Source of the DNA: Antedon mediterranea
Taxonomy: Eukaryota > Echinodermata > Crinoidea > Comatulida > Antedonidae
Direction of reading: 5' to 3'
DNA: 60,000 nt
Assembly (NCBI RefSeq): GCF_964355755.1
Contig: NC_092672.1
Location: 31,928,501 to 31,988,500, forward strand
A program made the position numbers and the translations under genes. Within the stretch, counting starts at the first letter, position 1; each line of letters opens with the position of its first letter. A model generated the notes under the pieces. That model saw only the letters and a list, made by a program, of their open reading frames with translations. It did no database searches and was not told where the DNA came from. Below are positions 22,076-32,342 of this stretch, piece by piece.

Positions 22076-23052
22076 AGTCACACGTTTAAAAATCTAATCT
22101 AAAAATTGCAGATAAAGGGTCTTTGACATTTGTTTAAATAAATAAATAAAATAAAAGCAGAAAATATATTGTCTTTTGTTTACTTTAACCAACTTTGATT
22201 AGCCACTGACAGTTGTTCTTTGTAATTTATTGATTTTCTTTTTGTAACAATTCACTTTACCTGATGATTTTCTATGCCCAAAACATGTTTTAAGGCATTT
22301 TTTAAAAGTTAAAAGTTTTTTATTTTATCTACAATATTCATATACTCTGCCTATGCAGTTCTTTGATTTTTTTTAAATTTTCAATATTTTAACTTACTTC
22401 CGGGCATTTTAGGGCAAACTGTTGTATTAGACTAAATAGAAATGTATATGTTCCAAACAATTTGACACCAAAAGTAACGCTATACGATAAATATTTCTTG
22501 AGATACGGTAAAAGATATATGAATAGGTCAATAAGAGGTCAATAACCTCACTTCCGGTCATTTTGGGATAAAATATTTCATTACACCAAATAAAAATATG
22601 CATGTTCTGAACAATTTGGGCCTAATCTCAATTCTCTATGACAAGCCATTACCGAGATATGATAAGACCAGGTCAAAGGTCAAACTACCAGAAACTGTTG
22701 TAGCAGCCATTTTTTGACAAAATTTTCTGTTAGAGAAAATAGGAATGTATATACTGTGAACTATTTGACACCAAAACCATTACTCTATGACAAGCGGTTA
22801 CAAAGTTATAGACTAATTAAAATGGCAGCCATTTTGGACGCCATCTTGGATTTCTCGGAGAGCACAAGGAGGATTTTTCAGGACTTTTAGTATGATGTTC
22901 CAATCATAGTTCTGGACCTTTCCTGAAAAAATTAGCTTGTTACCAAAAATGTCCGGGTCTGCCTATACTTATGAACTAATGCTCTTGGACTATTAATTTA
23001 CTTAAATTTGTTAATAATGTAAAACTTATCAAATCAACATTTCTTAGATAAC

Positions 23053-23388
23053 ATGAGTGAGTGGCCGAGCGGTATGAGTGAGTGGCCGAGCGGTTAAGAC
23101 AGTGGAACCGCAATTACGTAGCCATAACATCGGCATGGGTTCGAGGCTCACTCACTCCATGGTTCTGGTGGTAGAACGAGTCTTCTCGGATAAGGACTAT
23201 AAACCGTAGGTCCAGTGTACACATCTAGCTCGTGTGCACTTTAAAGAACCTAGTACATCTTTCGAGACGAGTAGGGGGTTACCCCGGTGTATTAGTACAT
23301 CACAGCCACTGATCACCAACTGGGCCCTCTGGGAGACCAGTCTTTGACTGAAGAGGTTACCCAGTATAAATATATATTTCAATTCAAT
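23053..23388 (+). mobile_element. tRNA (Leu/Ser-class) derived SINE
   Basis: The head GAGTGAGTGGCCGAGCGG (A-box) and GGGTTCGAGGCTC (B-box) form a class II tRNA-like fold, with GAGTGA pairing to TCACTC. The body contains 'gtgtgcactttaaagaacc' and 'gagtagggggttaccccggtgt', a core shared by widespread metazoan SINEs as I recall it. The first 21 bp are duplicated in tandem (23053 and 23074). It sits inside the 3' flank of copy 2. Confidence 0.75.
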
Positions 23389-23587
23389 GAACAAGATATA
23401 ATAAAAATTATAGTATCAAGTAAATAATAAAAGTTACTAAAATGTAACAAAGCATATTTGTTATTATTTATTTTTTGTACATTCAACAAAAATAAAGATT
23501 TTGAATGAGATCAAAATATGTAAAGTAAATATTAAGGCCTGCTGACCACCTGATCAATTGTTTTGAAAGCCTCGGAATCAACTGCTT

Positions 23588-24093
23588 GATTTATTAAACT
23601 GTTTCTGTGGTAAAAAATTGCATAATAAAACATCCCGGAGGCTTGACAGTAAATAAGAAAACTAAATCCATATTTGCTTGGCCAACAGAGAATCTCACTG
23701 TGTACTTAAGTTTAATGTTGATAATGGAGACTTTCTTGGTGAAATTGGTGAAGAGGATAGCGAATAGGGTCAAATGAGGTTACGAAGTTGCTCTCACAAA
23801 GGAACGGAACCTGATTGTTGTAGATCATACGAAAAACAGAACACTACTGTTTGATCCAAATAGTAAATTTATGAGAATTCTCATTGAGCATGGTGCAATT
23901 GATGGTTATGTATATTACCCTCAGAATATAGCCAGCCACCATGTATCAAGTAGACATGAACTACAGCAATTTGATAACAATAGTGTTTTTATAAAACAAA
24001 TACATAATGTTGAGTTATCAACATAATATCTGTGGAGGGGGAGTAGCTGTGGCAGAATATGGAGGAAACAGAGTCAGAATATATCAATATTGA
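23588..24093 (+). pseudogene. Decayed NHL fragment 2
   Basis: Counterpart of fragment 1 after copy 2: GLTVNKKTKS.., HCVLKFNVDNGDFLGEIGEE, NLIVVDH. It keeps the ~17 bp deleted from fragments 1, 3, 4 and 5 (it reads FDPNSKFMRILIEHGAIDG). It has its own defects, including a TAG after DSE (~23763), a lost stretch at NIAID (~23930) and several indels. Confidence 0.7.
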
Positions 24094-24527
24094 TAATGTA
24101 TAATGGGTAAAATCAACATATGCTCATTATTCAGCATTTTAGTTTATATATTGTAACTTTTATATTTAGTTTCTTATTAATTAAAACATAAATTGAATGA
24201 ACACTATATTTTTTAGGTTTGTGAACAAAAAATATATCATGTGATGTAATAGGTTTAATGATTTGTTATTGAAAAATGTAAACATCTGTAAGACTACACT
24301 TGGATACAGTTTTGGCAAGGAGTTGAATATTGGAAATAACAGCTGTTTTACTAAATCAGTGATGTTATCACCTATTTGATAATGGTTTCATCTACTCCCA
24401 TTGAACCCACCAATCAGACAAGGCAGCAATGTGCATCAGTGGATTTTAGACTGTAAATAATCGCTGAATCTTTTTTTTTATGGAATATTTGAAACTTGAA
24501 CAATAAATGTAAGTAAAGACAGTTTTC
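24094..24527 (+). other. Spacer upstream of copy 3
   Basis: Array-unit spacer as at 5865-6423, with small indels. No gene is seen. Confidence 0.4.
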
Positions 24528-25001
24528 ACGCTGCTGCTCTAGCCCGCTACGTCACAAGAGATGACAATCAGATATAAAGCTGCAGCAAGTTTAGTACTGA
24601 GAGTGACATAAATGTGAAAATGGATCATCCACTATAATTTATAGGTCCAGCTGTTGCATCCACAAAACGTCTGGAAAAGAGTCTATGAGTGCTCACGGTT
24701 GAACGATTTTGGATTCTTGCCCTTTGATTGGTTGACGCCAATCAACAGATTGTGGAAGAATTTCCACTTGTGCCAACTTGAAGTAGTCACGTTGTCTCTA
24801 GAGAGTATTCAGTTGCATGCATAAAGTTCACCTGTACAAGATCAAGGTCAAGTATTTTTCGCTTTAAATTACATTTTTTCAGGTAAAATAACTATTATGT
24901 GACAATAAAATGACACATTCAAAAACAAATTTGAAATAAAAAATATTTTTCAGAGGGACAATATATCTTTAAAACTGTTACGTCAATAAAGCGAGCAGCG
25001 T
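24528..25001. mobile_element. ~470-bp element with ACGCTGCT termini
   Basis: Inserted in the upstream spacer of copy 3; compare the uninterrupted 'aaagacagttttttatattt' at 6300. Ends are ACGCTGCT..CTACGTCAC and ..TTACGTCAATAAAGCGAGCAGCGT, imperfect inverted repeats. Near its right end lies 'cagagggacaatatatctTTAA', matching the end of the TTAA element at 27864-30318, so it may itself be composite. Confidence 0.5.
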
Positions 25002-25152
25002 TTTTTGTAAGAAATATTTTTTGTTTATATTTAATTTTGTACTAAAAAATAACATTATTTCATGGGGTTGTATTGATAAAACTTTACACAAATAAGCACT
25101 TAATATACAAATAAACCTTCTTCTATAAATACAACATAATTATCCTTGCGTT

Positions 25153-25317
25153 AGCCAATCAGCAGCAGCTACTGAATATTTTGGAAAGTCCAACAAACTA
25201 TTTTTAGAATTTGATATTACTTCCTGGTTTTCTGTGCCCAGATTAGCTCAAATTTTACAATACTAACGTCTAGCTGCTTTTGTCACCTTTGTTTCATCTT
25301 TCTTATATTTAATCATA
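25153..25317 (+). promoter_or_regulatory. Promoter and non-coding exon 1 of TRIM copy 3
   Basis: AGCCAATCAGC at 25153, GGAAAGTCC and ACTTCCTGG follow as in copy 2. The donor cata|GTAAGT is at 25318. The intron runs to the acceptor before 25491, and its length (~170 bp) is probably the ancestral size. Confidence 0.6.
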
Positions 25318-25490
25318 GTAAGTATTATTATTGTTGTACTGTAACATTTTTTTTATAATCAAAATAATCTGTACACTAATCCTTGCGCAATTTTAAATTG
25401 CACAAATTGTTTAATATATGCGCATAACATAATACTAAGATATTTAATAGATAGCTTTATTTATAGACTTAGATGTTTCATTTTTTACAG

Positions 25491-26147
25491 ATGTCGGAAC
25501 AAAAAGCATTACAATTCTTAGACAAGAATGATCTTGAATGTGCAATCTGTCTAGAAAGACTGACAGAACCAAAAACACTTGAGTGTCTCCATAGTTACTG
25601 TCTTCATTGCCTGCAGATTTTGATTAAAACAAGCGGCAAAATAAAATGTCCAAAATGTTGTAAGATGTACGATGACCTAAATCAATTTGATTTGAAAGAT
25701 CTTACTACCAATGAAATGTTAAGTTATCAAGTTAAATTTGTTGGAAATATTGAATCCGAAAAACCGCCAAAGTGCTCAAGCTGTGTCTGTGATAACCAAC
25801 CTGAATACTACTGCTCTGAATGTCAAATGTATCTATGTGGACAATGTATTAAACATCATAAAACCATTCCTGTATTGAAAAACCACCCATTGTACACACT
25901 GGACAAAATTCAAGGAGAAGGTAAAGATCTGCCACATAAATGCATATATCACAGGGACTGCATGCTTGAATTTTATTGCAGAACTTGTCCTAAAAATTGC
26001 ATAATAAAACATCCTGGAGGCTTGACAGTAAATAAGAAAACTATAACCATGGTATGTGGCAAACAGAGAAGCTCACTGATAATGGAGACTTTCTTGGTTA
26101 AATTGGTGAACAATGAAGAGGGTAGCAAAGAGGGTCAAATGAGGTGA
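25491..26147 (+). CDS. TRIM copy 3: truncated RING/B-box protein fused to frameshifted NHL remnant
   Basis: 218 codons from MSEQKAL. RING and B-box 1 are intact and B-box 2 stops after its first Cys pair. At ~25996 the sequence jumps from 'tgtcctaaaa' straight into the downstream decayed NHL fragment ('attgcataataaaacatcc'), deleting the coiled coil, filamin domain and real NHL domain. A few A residues are shared at the joint. Two extra residues (VC) sit in B-box 1 (CSSCVCDNQ), a 6-bp insertion that adds a cysteine next to zinc ligands. The remaining tail is mostly out of frame with NHL. It could make a RING-only protein or be a pseudogene; promoter and splice sites look intact. Confidence 0.75.
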   Translation: MSEQKALQFLDKNDLECAICLERLTEPKTLECLHSYCLHCLQILIKTSGKIKCPKCCKMYDDLNQFDLKDLTTNEMLSYQVKFVGNIESEKPPKCSSCVCDNQPEYYCSECQMYLCGQCIKHHKTIPVLKNHPLYTLDKIQGEGKDLPHKCIYHRDCMLEFYCRTCPKNCIIKHPGGLTVNKKTITMVCGKQRSSLIMETFLVKLVNNEEGSKEGQMR

Positions 26148-26466
26148 CCAAGTGATGCTGCTCTCACAAAGGAATGGAACCTGATTGTTGTAGATCATTT
26201 GAATAACATAATACAACTGTTTGATCCAAATCCTCATAGAGCACGGTGGAATATATGGTTATATCACTCTCAGAATATAGCCATAGATTATGATGAGAAC
26301 ATACTGATATCAAGTAGACACAAACTACAGCAATTTGATAACAATGGTGTTTTTATAAAACAAATACATAATGTTGAGTTAGTTACATTAGATCAACATA
26401 ATATCTATGAAAAAAGATAGTAGCTGTGACAGAATATGGAGGAAACAGAGTCAAAATACATAATAA
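26000..26466 (+). pseudogene. Decayed NHL fragment 3 (joined to copy 3)
   Basis: Carries GGLTVNKKT, then loses the HCVLKFNV part, and continues with NLIVVDHLNNIIQLFDPNP and the 17-bp deletion frame shift, then NIAIDYDENILISS. It is the 3' half of the copy 3 fusion. TGA after QMR at ~26145 ends the fusion ORF. Confidence 0.7.
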
Positions 26467-26854
26467 TTGATAATGTATAATGGGTAAAATCAATATATGC
26501 TCATTATTCAGAATTTTAGCTTATATATTGTAACTTTTATATTTAGTTTCTTATTAATTAAAATATACTAAAATTAAAAACTATATTTTTTAGGTAGTTT
26601 GTGAATAAAGAATATATCATGTGATGTAATAGGTTTAATGATTTGTTATTGAAAATGTAAACATCTGTAAGACTACACTTGGATACAGTTTTGGCAAGGA
26701 GTTATATTATTAATATGGGAAATAACAACTGTTATTAAATCAGTATGTTATCACCTATTTGATAGTGGTTTCACCCACTCCCATTGAACCCACCAATCAA
26801 GGCAGCAATGTGATCAATAGACTTTATACTGCAAATAAGCACTTAATATACAAA
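26467..26854 (+). other. Spacer between copy 3 and the Helitron-like array
   Basis: Array-unit spacer. It breaks off at 'cttaatatacaaa' where the Helitron-like array begins and continues after 36343 ('taaaccttcttc'). Confidence 0.45.
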
Positions 26855-29800
26855 CTAGACATGTAACTCGTCACTTTGACGAGTTAGTTATCCGCACGAC
26901 AAAGGCTACGTGCACGTCATACGTTAGAATATTGCACACAGAAAAAGATTATGCCAATATGACCTGAACTGAAGAGTATGATATGTTGTTATTGCTGAAT
27001 TCTGTTATTTTGTGTATATACAATAATCTGTATACATATTACATACAGTGTAGAATAGGCGAAATGACTGGACCCGCCATTTATTCCAATTTTTAACATG
27101 GCGACGGTATCAAAATGAAACACTAAGATAGCAATTTCGGAAGGAAATTATTTCGGCAAGAACATATTATGTGTAGAAGAAATTTAAATACGTAAAATAT
27201 TGATGCGCGCTCTTTTAAATGTAATAAATTATAACGCAAAAGATGAAACTACGACTTTTTTTATTTAACAGGTCATATGATGACGTCACAACATCCGATT
27301 GGCAAAATTTTTACATGATTTCCTATCTACAATCCAATAGCTACTAGAAAACGTTTTAATCGTGATTATCACATTTTATTCTTACGAGCTATAACAGATT
27401 AAAATTTACTGAAAAGATGAAATTAATGCCACACGTAATTTAAATTTTTAGGCATGATGACGTCACAAAAATTAAAATATTTTTAACTCAAGCGAAAGAT
27501 AGTTGATTGACCTAGACAATATCAAAATCGGGGTGAAAATGGAAAACGGCTAAGTGGAGATGCGCTCTATTAAATGTGATGACCTATAACGAAAGATACA
27601 AAAATCCTTTATTTTATATTTGCGTGGCCATACGATGACGTCATAATGTCCGGTTAGCCATATTAATACATGGTCCGATATCTACAACTAATCAACTTCC
27701 AGAATATGTCATCCACAAAAAGTTGACCGTGTAGTTTAGAAATTACGACTGTTTAAAAAAAGGCATAATTTTGAGGAATTTTTGAACTTTTTCATCAAAA
27801 ACGCGCGCAAATTGTACAATTCGACGTGCTCGTATGACGTAAGTTTAAGTCGAAATTGTTTAAAGATGTATTGTCCCCCAAAAAATGAAAAATAAAGATG
27901 AAAAAAATCAAATTTTGAATAGACCGTTTTGTAGTTAACATAAAGTTATTCACTTCCACCGAAAAAAAATCCGAAAAAAATATTGATTTCGCTTATAAAA
28001 AAATCAAAATAAATTTACCATTTTTTCGAACTCATCGGCTCAGAAATTAGGCCGGTAGAGCTAACTCATACATATGCATGATATGTTAATGAGCATCCAC
28101 ACAGCAGAGATCTGATCTAACAATGGACGATGCACGTTGTATGGTACAACAACACCACCAGAGATCGACGCGACTGTGGGTTTCCCTGGGATGGGATGGC
28201 TGATCGTATAAATATGTAAAGCTGAGCTGTTAATTTGTCGGTATGTAGGCCTAGACGGTTATTTTAAATATAATAATATATATAACGCAATAATAACTGG
28301 AAGGTAAATTAATTAACTTAGCATGGGATTTTCTCAGTTCAGGGCTAGGCCTAGAATAATTAATACATGCTGCTGCATATTACTAGGCTAGTGTAGCAAG
28401 CAGACTGTGACAATCGGGTCCCTGCAGAAGATGCCCAGCTAGGCATTGTACTCTTCATAGACTGGCCTAGGCTATATGCCATCAATCTTAGCTACATTCC
28501 GAAAATACAGCCAGCTTGCTGTACCATATATATTTACAGTTGAAGCTAATTTTTATGATAAAAATAAAACAAACATTTTTCAGGGAAAATGGTTGCAATA
28601 CAAGCCTGAAATTGAGAACCTTCCAGCAGCACTGTACAAGTAGACAGAGGGGAAAAGCCAGCTTAGCCATTTTACAACACAAACAAATGTTCTCTGTACT
28701 GTAGTAAGTCAAATATTTATTTTCTATTTTTATAAGTTATAACATTATAAGTAATGTGTTTTAATTACCATAGAAAGGTAGTATACTTATTTGACTATGT
28801 CAAAGTAAGCAATTTCACTAGCCCAATTTTGCACTAAATATGCATGATCTATTTTTTCCAGATTTTCATACTTTGCTTTTACTTTTTTTAAAGACGTTGA
28901 GCTGATGAAGACTGCAACAGAGGTCACCCAAAGACAACAATGATAGACTCGGTATTGGAATATGATTGGATATTGCAGGAAAAATATTTCTGACTCTCCT
29001 GCTGCATTCGGCCAATATGTTCTTGTCCCGCTTGTAAAATATTGTATAATTTTTTTTTTGTATTATATGTACAGTACAGTATATTATTTTGTAAACATAA
29101 CATTCAATAAATAAAAAAAAACTACTACAACAGTACACAGGATAAATTCTTCAAATTTACTTACACTTCATAATTTTACTGTAAATATTACAGTGCAAAA
29201 GGAGTTAATAAAATATATATATACAGTATCTTATTGAATTCCTGTATTGTTTTTTGTGTCAATTTGTCTACTAATTATCAATGTGTTGATTGTGGCAGTA
29301 ATTACGACAGCTATAGTCTTCTAAGATCGCTCACATCCATTACAAAGTGTCATTTTAATAGTAAGAAACGTTTCAATAAATTGTGAATGTTGCCACTGTA
29401 CGATACATTTTATGTTTCTCACTACTTGCTCTTATTGTTCAATCAATCAACCTAAAAAAAAAAAGAAATTTGTGTCAAAATATCTGCATAAAATGTTTAT
29501 TTGCGGAATGTTAATTTGAACCTATTGCATTTGATACAGAAAATATTTTTAAAATATTGCATCAGTAAAACATCCAAAACAATAGGCCTATTTAGATTTT
29601 CTTTTTTTTTTAATTTTCACTGCCGAATAGATAGTTAAAATCTTAAAAAATTAAACCAATTCATCATGATTAAAACAAAAATACATCCCTTCTGGTGGTG
29701 GTCTACTGTAGCCCTAGCTAGCAGTGTACTGCCTAGGCCTACTACACACTCTACTTCTAGAGACAGAAGTAGGCAGCAGTTAGGCTACTCGAGACTGTCA

Positions 29801-30818
29801 GTACTAGGCCTAGTAGTAGACTAGTAGGTATAGTACAGTAGCAGCAAATTCGGGCCTAGGCCTCTCCTGTTAGCGAAACAAAAACTCACCTAAATGAATA
29901 AGATTCAACATCAAAGTTACCAACTGTAATTCTAACTTAGCATTCTGCTAGCTATAGTTTCCGTGTTTTCTTCAAGATTCGTCTCGCATCACTACTCGAC
30001 TCTCTCGCACGCATGGCATTGCTATCGTTGTTGGCTGTTGATTTGGAAAGCGTCATCATCCACACAATGTATCCATACAATATGAATATTTATGAGCTAA
30101 CTCAGGTCAAGGGTTAAATTAAACCGGAACACATTTGTCTTCCAGACAAATAGCTTCCGGTTGGTTAATTTTTGCATTAAATTGCGATTTTCCCGTGTAA
30201 AAAATTATTTTTTTCAATCCAAATTGAGGTCAAAGTGAATAACTTTTATGTGCAATTAAAATGGCCTATTCAACAAAAATATCGAAAAAAATTTTTTTTT
30301 CAGGGGGACAATACATCTTTAAAAGTTGGTAAAATTACTAGAAAAAGGCTGGAACAACATAAATCAAGCGAAAAAAATATGTTTTTAATGCTACGTGCGC
30401 ACCGCACACGTAAAAATTTGCGCACGCGTGGGAATTTTTGACATACTTAAAATGACATGAAACACGTAGAAAGTTGATTAGAAATAAATTTTGCGCATTT
30501 TAAAATTTTAAATGCGCGTGCGCGCGTAACTTTGTGTAAAACACGCAATTTTTGTTCAACAGAAATTTAGCGCATGATATAAATTAAACTTTTGCAAAGT
30601 TTCAATTACAAACGTTTTTCGGTTTTTTACCTATGTTTAAAACGCTAAATTCATAAAATCGCGCGTAAGTCACGTTGCGCAATTGTAAATATGCTGAAAA
30701 GCTTCGCTGCACAACTTCATATGAGTGACGATATGTTGAGAAAGTTACGAAATGTTATGTTTGGAAGTTTTACAGATACGCGTGACACAAAAAATTACAG
30801 AAAGAAAGAAGATAAAGA
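26855..30818 (-). repeat. Helitron-like unit 1 (with nested TTAA element)
   Basis: About 1.5 kb without the insertion 27864-30318. Contains three TGACGTCA or close matches (27281, 27458, 27636). It ends at '..aaagaaagaagataaaga', lacking the last ~100 bp present in units 3 and 4. Confidence 0.65.
27864..30318. mobile_element. 2455-bp TTAA-flanked inverted-repeat element, no transposase
   Basis: TTAA is duplicated at 27860-27863 and 30319-30322; the empty site is visible in other units ('gtttaaaagttgg', e.g. 34055). Ends AGATGTATTGTCCCCC / GGGGGACAATACATCT continue as imperfect inverted repeats for >100 bp (TTGAATAG.CC.TTTT..ACATAAAGTTATTCACTT). The TTAA target suggests a piggyBac-like relationship, but the termini do not begin with the CCC usual for that family. 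No ORF over 90 codons has a recognisable domain. The interior (28080-30060) is rich in taggcctag motifs. Confidence 0.7.
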
Positions 30819-32342
30819 CTAGACATGTAACTCGTCACTTTGACGAGTTTGGTTATCCGCCGCGCAAGTGGTGCAACATTAACATTAAGGGGATAGGTTG
30901 AGGACAAAAGGAAGTGTTCACGTTGGCATTATGACCTGAACTGAAGAATATGATATGTTGTTATTGCTGAATTTTATTATTTAAATTCATATATAGTATA
31001 CACAGTATAATCTGTATCCATATCACATACAGTGTAGAATAGGTGAAATTACGGGACCCGCTATTTATTGCAATTTTTAACATGTTGACGGTTTTAAAAT
31101 GAAACGCGAAGGTAGCAATTCCGAAAGGAAATTATCTCAGCAACAACGTATTAGCGTGTAGAAGAAATTTGAATACGTGAAATATTGATGCGCGCTCTTT
31201 TAAATGTAATGAATTATGACGCAAAAGATGAAAATACGACCTTTTTTATATAACTGGCCATATGATGACGTCACAACATCCGATTGGCAACATTTTTACA
31301 TAATTTCGTATCTACAATCCAATAGCTTCCAGAAAAAGTTTTAATCGTGATTATCACATTTTATTCTTATGAGCTATAACAGATTAAAATTTACTGTAAA
31401 GATGAAATTAATGCCACACGTGATTTAAATTTTTAGGCATGATGACGTCAAAAAAATTAAAATATTTTTAACTCCTGCGAAAGATACTTGATTGACCTAG
31501 ACAATATCAAAATCGGGGTGAAAATGGAAAACGGATAAGTAGAGATGCGCTCTGTTCAATGTGATGAGCTATGACGAAAGGTACAAAAATCCTAAATTTT
31601 ATATTCGCGTGGCCATACGATGACGTCACAATGTCCGATTAGCCATATTAATACCTGATCCGATATCTACAACTCATCTACTTCCAGAATATGCCATCCA
31701 CAAAAAGTTGACCGTCTAGTTTAGAAATTACGACTGTTTAAAAAAAGGCATATTTTAAACAAATTTTTTAACGTTTTCATAAAAAACGCGCGCAAATTGT
31801 CCAATTCGACGTGCTCGTATGACGTATCTTTAAGTCGAAATTGTTTAAAATTTGGTAAAATTAGTAGAAAAGGCTGGAAAAATATAAATCACGCAAAAAA
31901 AATACGTTTTCAATGCTACGTGCGCACCGCACACGTAAAAATGTGCGCACGCGTGGGAATTTTTGACATGCTTAAAACGACATGAATCGCGTAGAAAGTT
32001 GATTATAAATTAATTTTGCGCATTTTGAAATTTTAAATGCGCGTGCGCGCGTAACTTTGTGTAAAACACGCAATTTTTTTTGAACAGAAAGTTAGCGCAT
32101 GATATAAATTAAACTTTTGCAAAGTTTCAAGTTGAAATGTTATTTGGTTGTCGAGCTATGTTAAATACGACAAAATCGTTAAATCGCGCGTAAGTCACGT
32201 TGCGCAATTGTAAACATCATGAAAAGCTTCGCTGCACATCTTCATGTGCATGACGATATGTTGAGAAAGTTACAAAATGTTATGTTTGCAAGTTTTAGAG
32301 AAAAGCGATCCACAAAAATCATACAGAAAGAAAGAAGAGAAA
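30819..32342 (-). repeat. Helitron-like unit 2
   Basis: 1.52 kb, starting ctagacatgtaactcgtcac and truncated at the same internal point as unit 1 ('aaagaaagaagagaaa'). TGACGTCA sites recur at corresponding positions (e.g. ~31266, ~31620). Confidence 0.65.

Larger units (their letters stand above)
19622..22992. mobile_element. 3.4 kb fold-back element with nested insertions
   Basis: Terminal inverted repeats TAGTCCAAGAGCATTAG / TAATGCTCTTGGACTA extend into long imperfect arms (19622-~20360 and ~22185-22992). Both contain 'aatggctgccattttaatt' and the 'aaaacatgttttgggcat' block. The arms are ~85-90% similar by eye. The centre holds a small palindromic MITE, a tRNA-like SINE and a tandem repeat. 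No transposase is recognised. Its style ('aaaatggc', 'tgacctttgaccc') resembles the 1802-4284 element, so the two may be distant relatives. Confidence 0.65.

Noticed and set aside
28516-28704. 62-codon frame with a preceding tttttcag as a captured host exon in the TTAA element
   Set aside because: Two frames are equally plausible, no domain is recognisable, and the splice-like signal alone is too weak.
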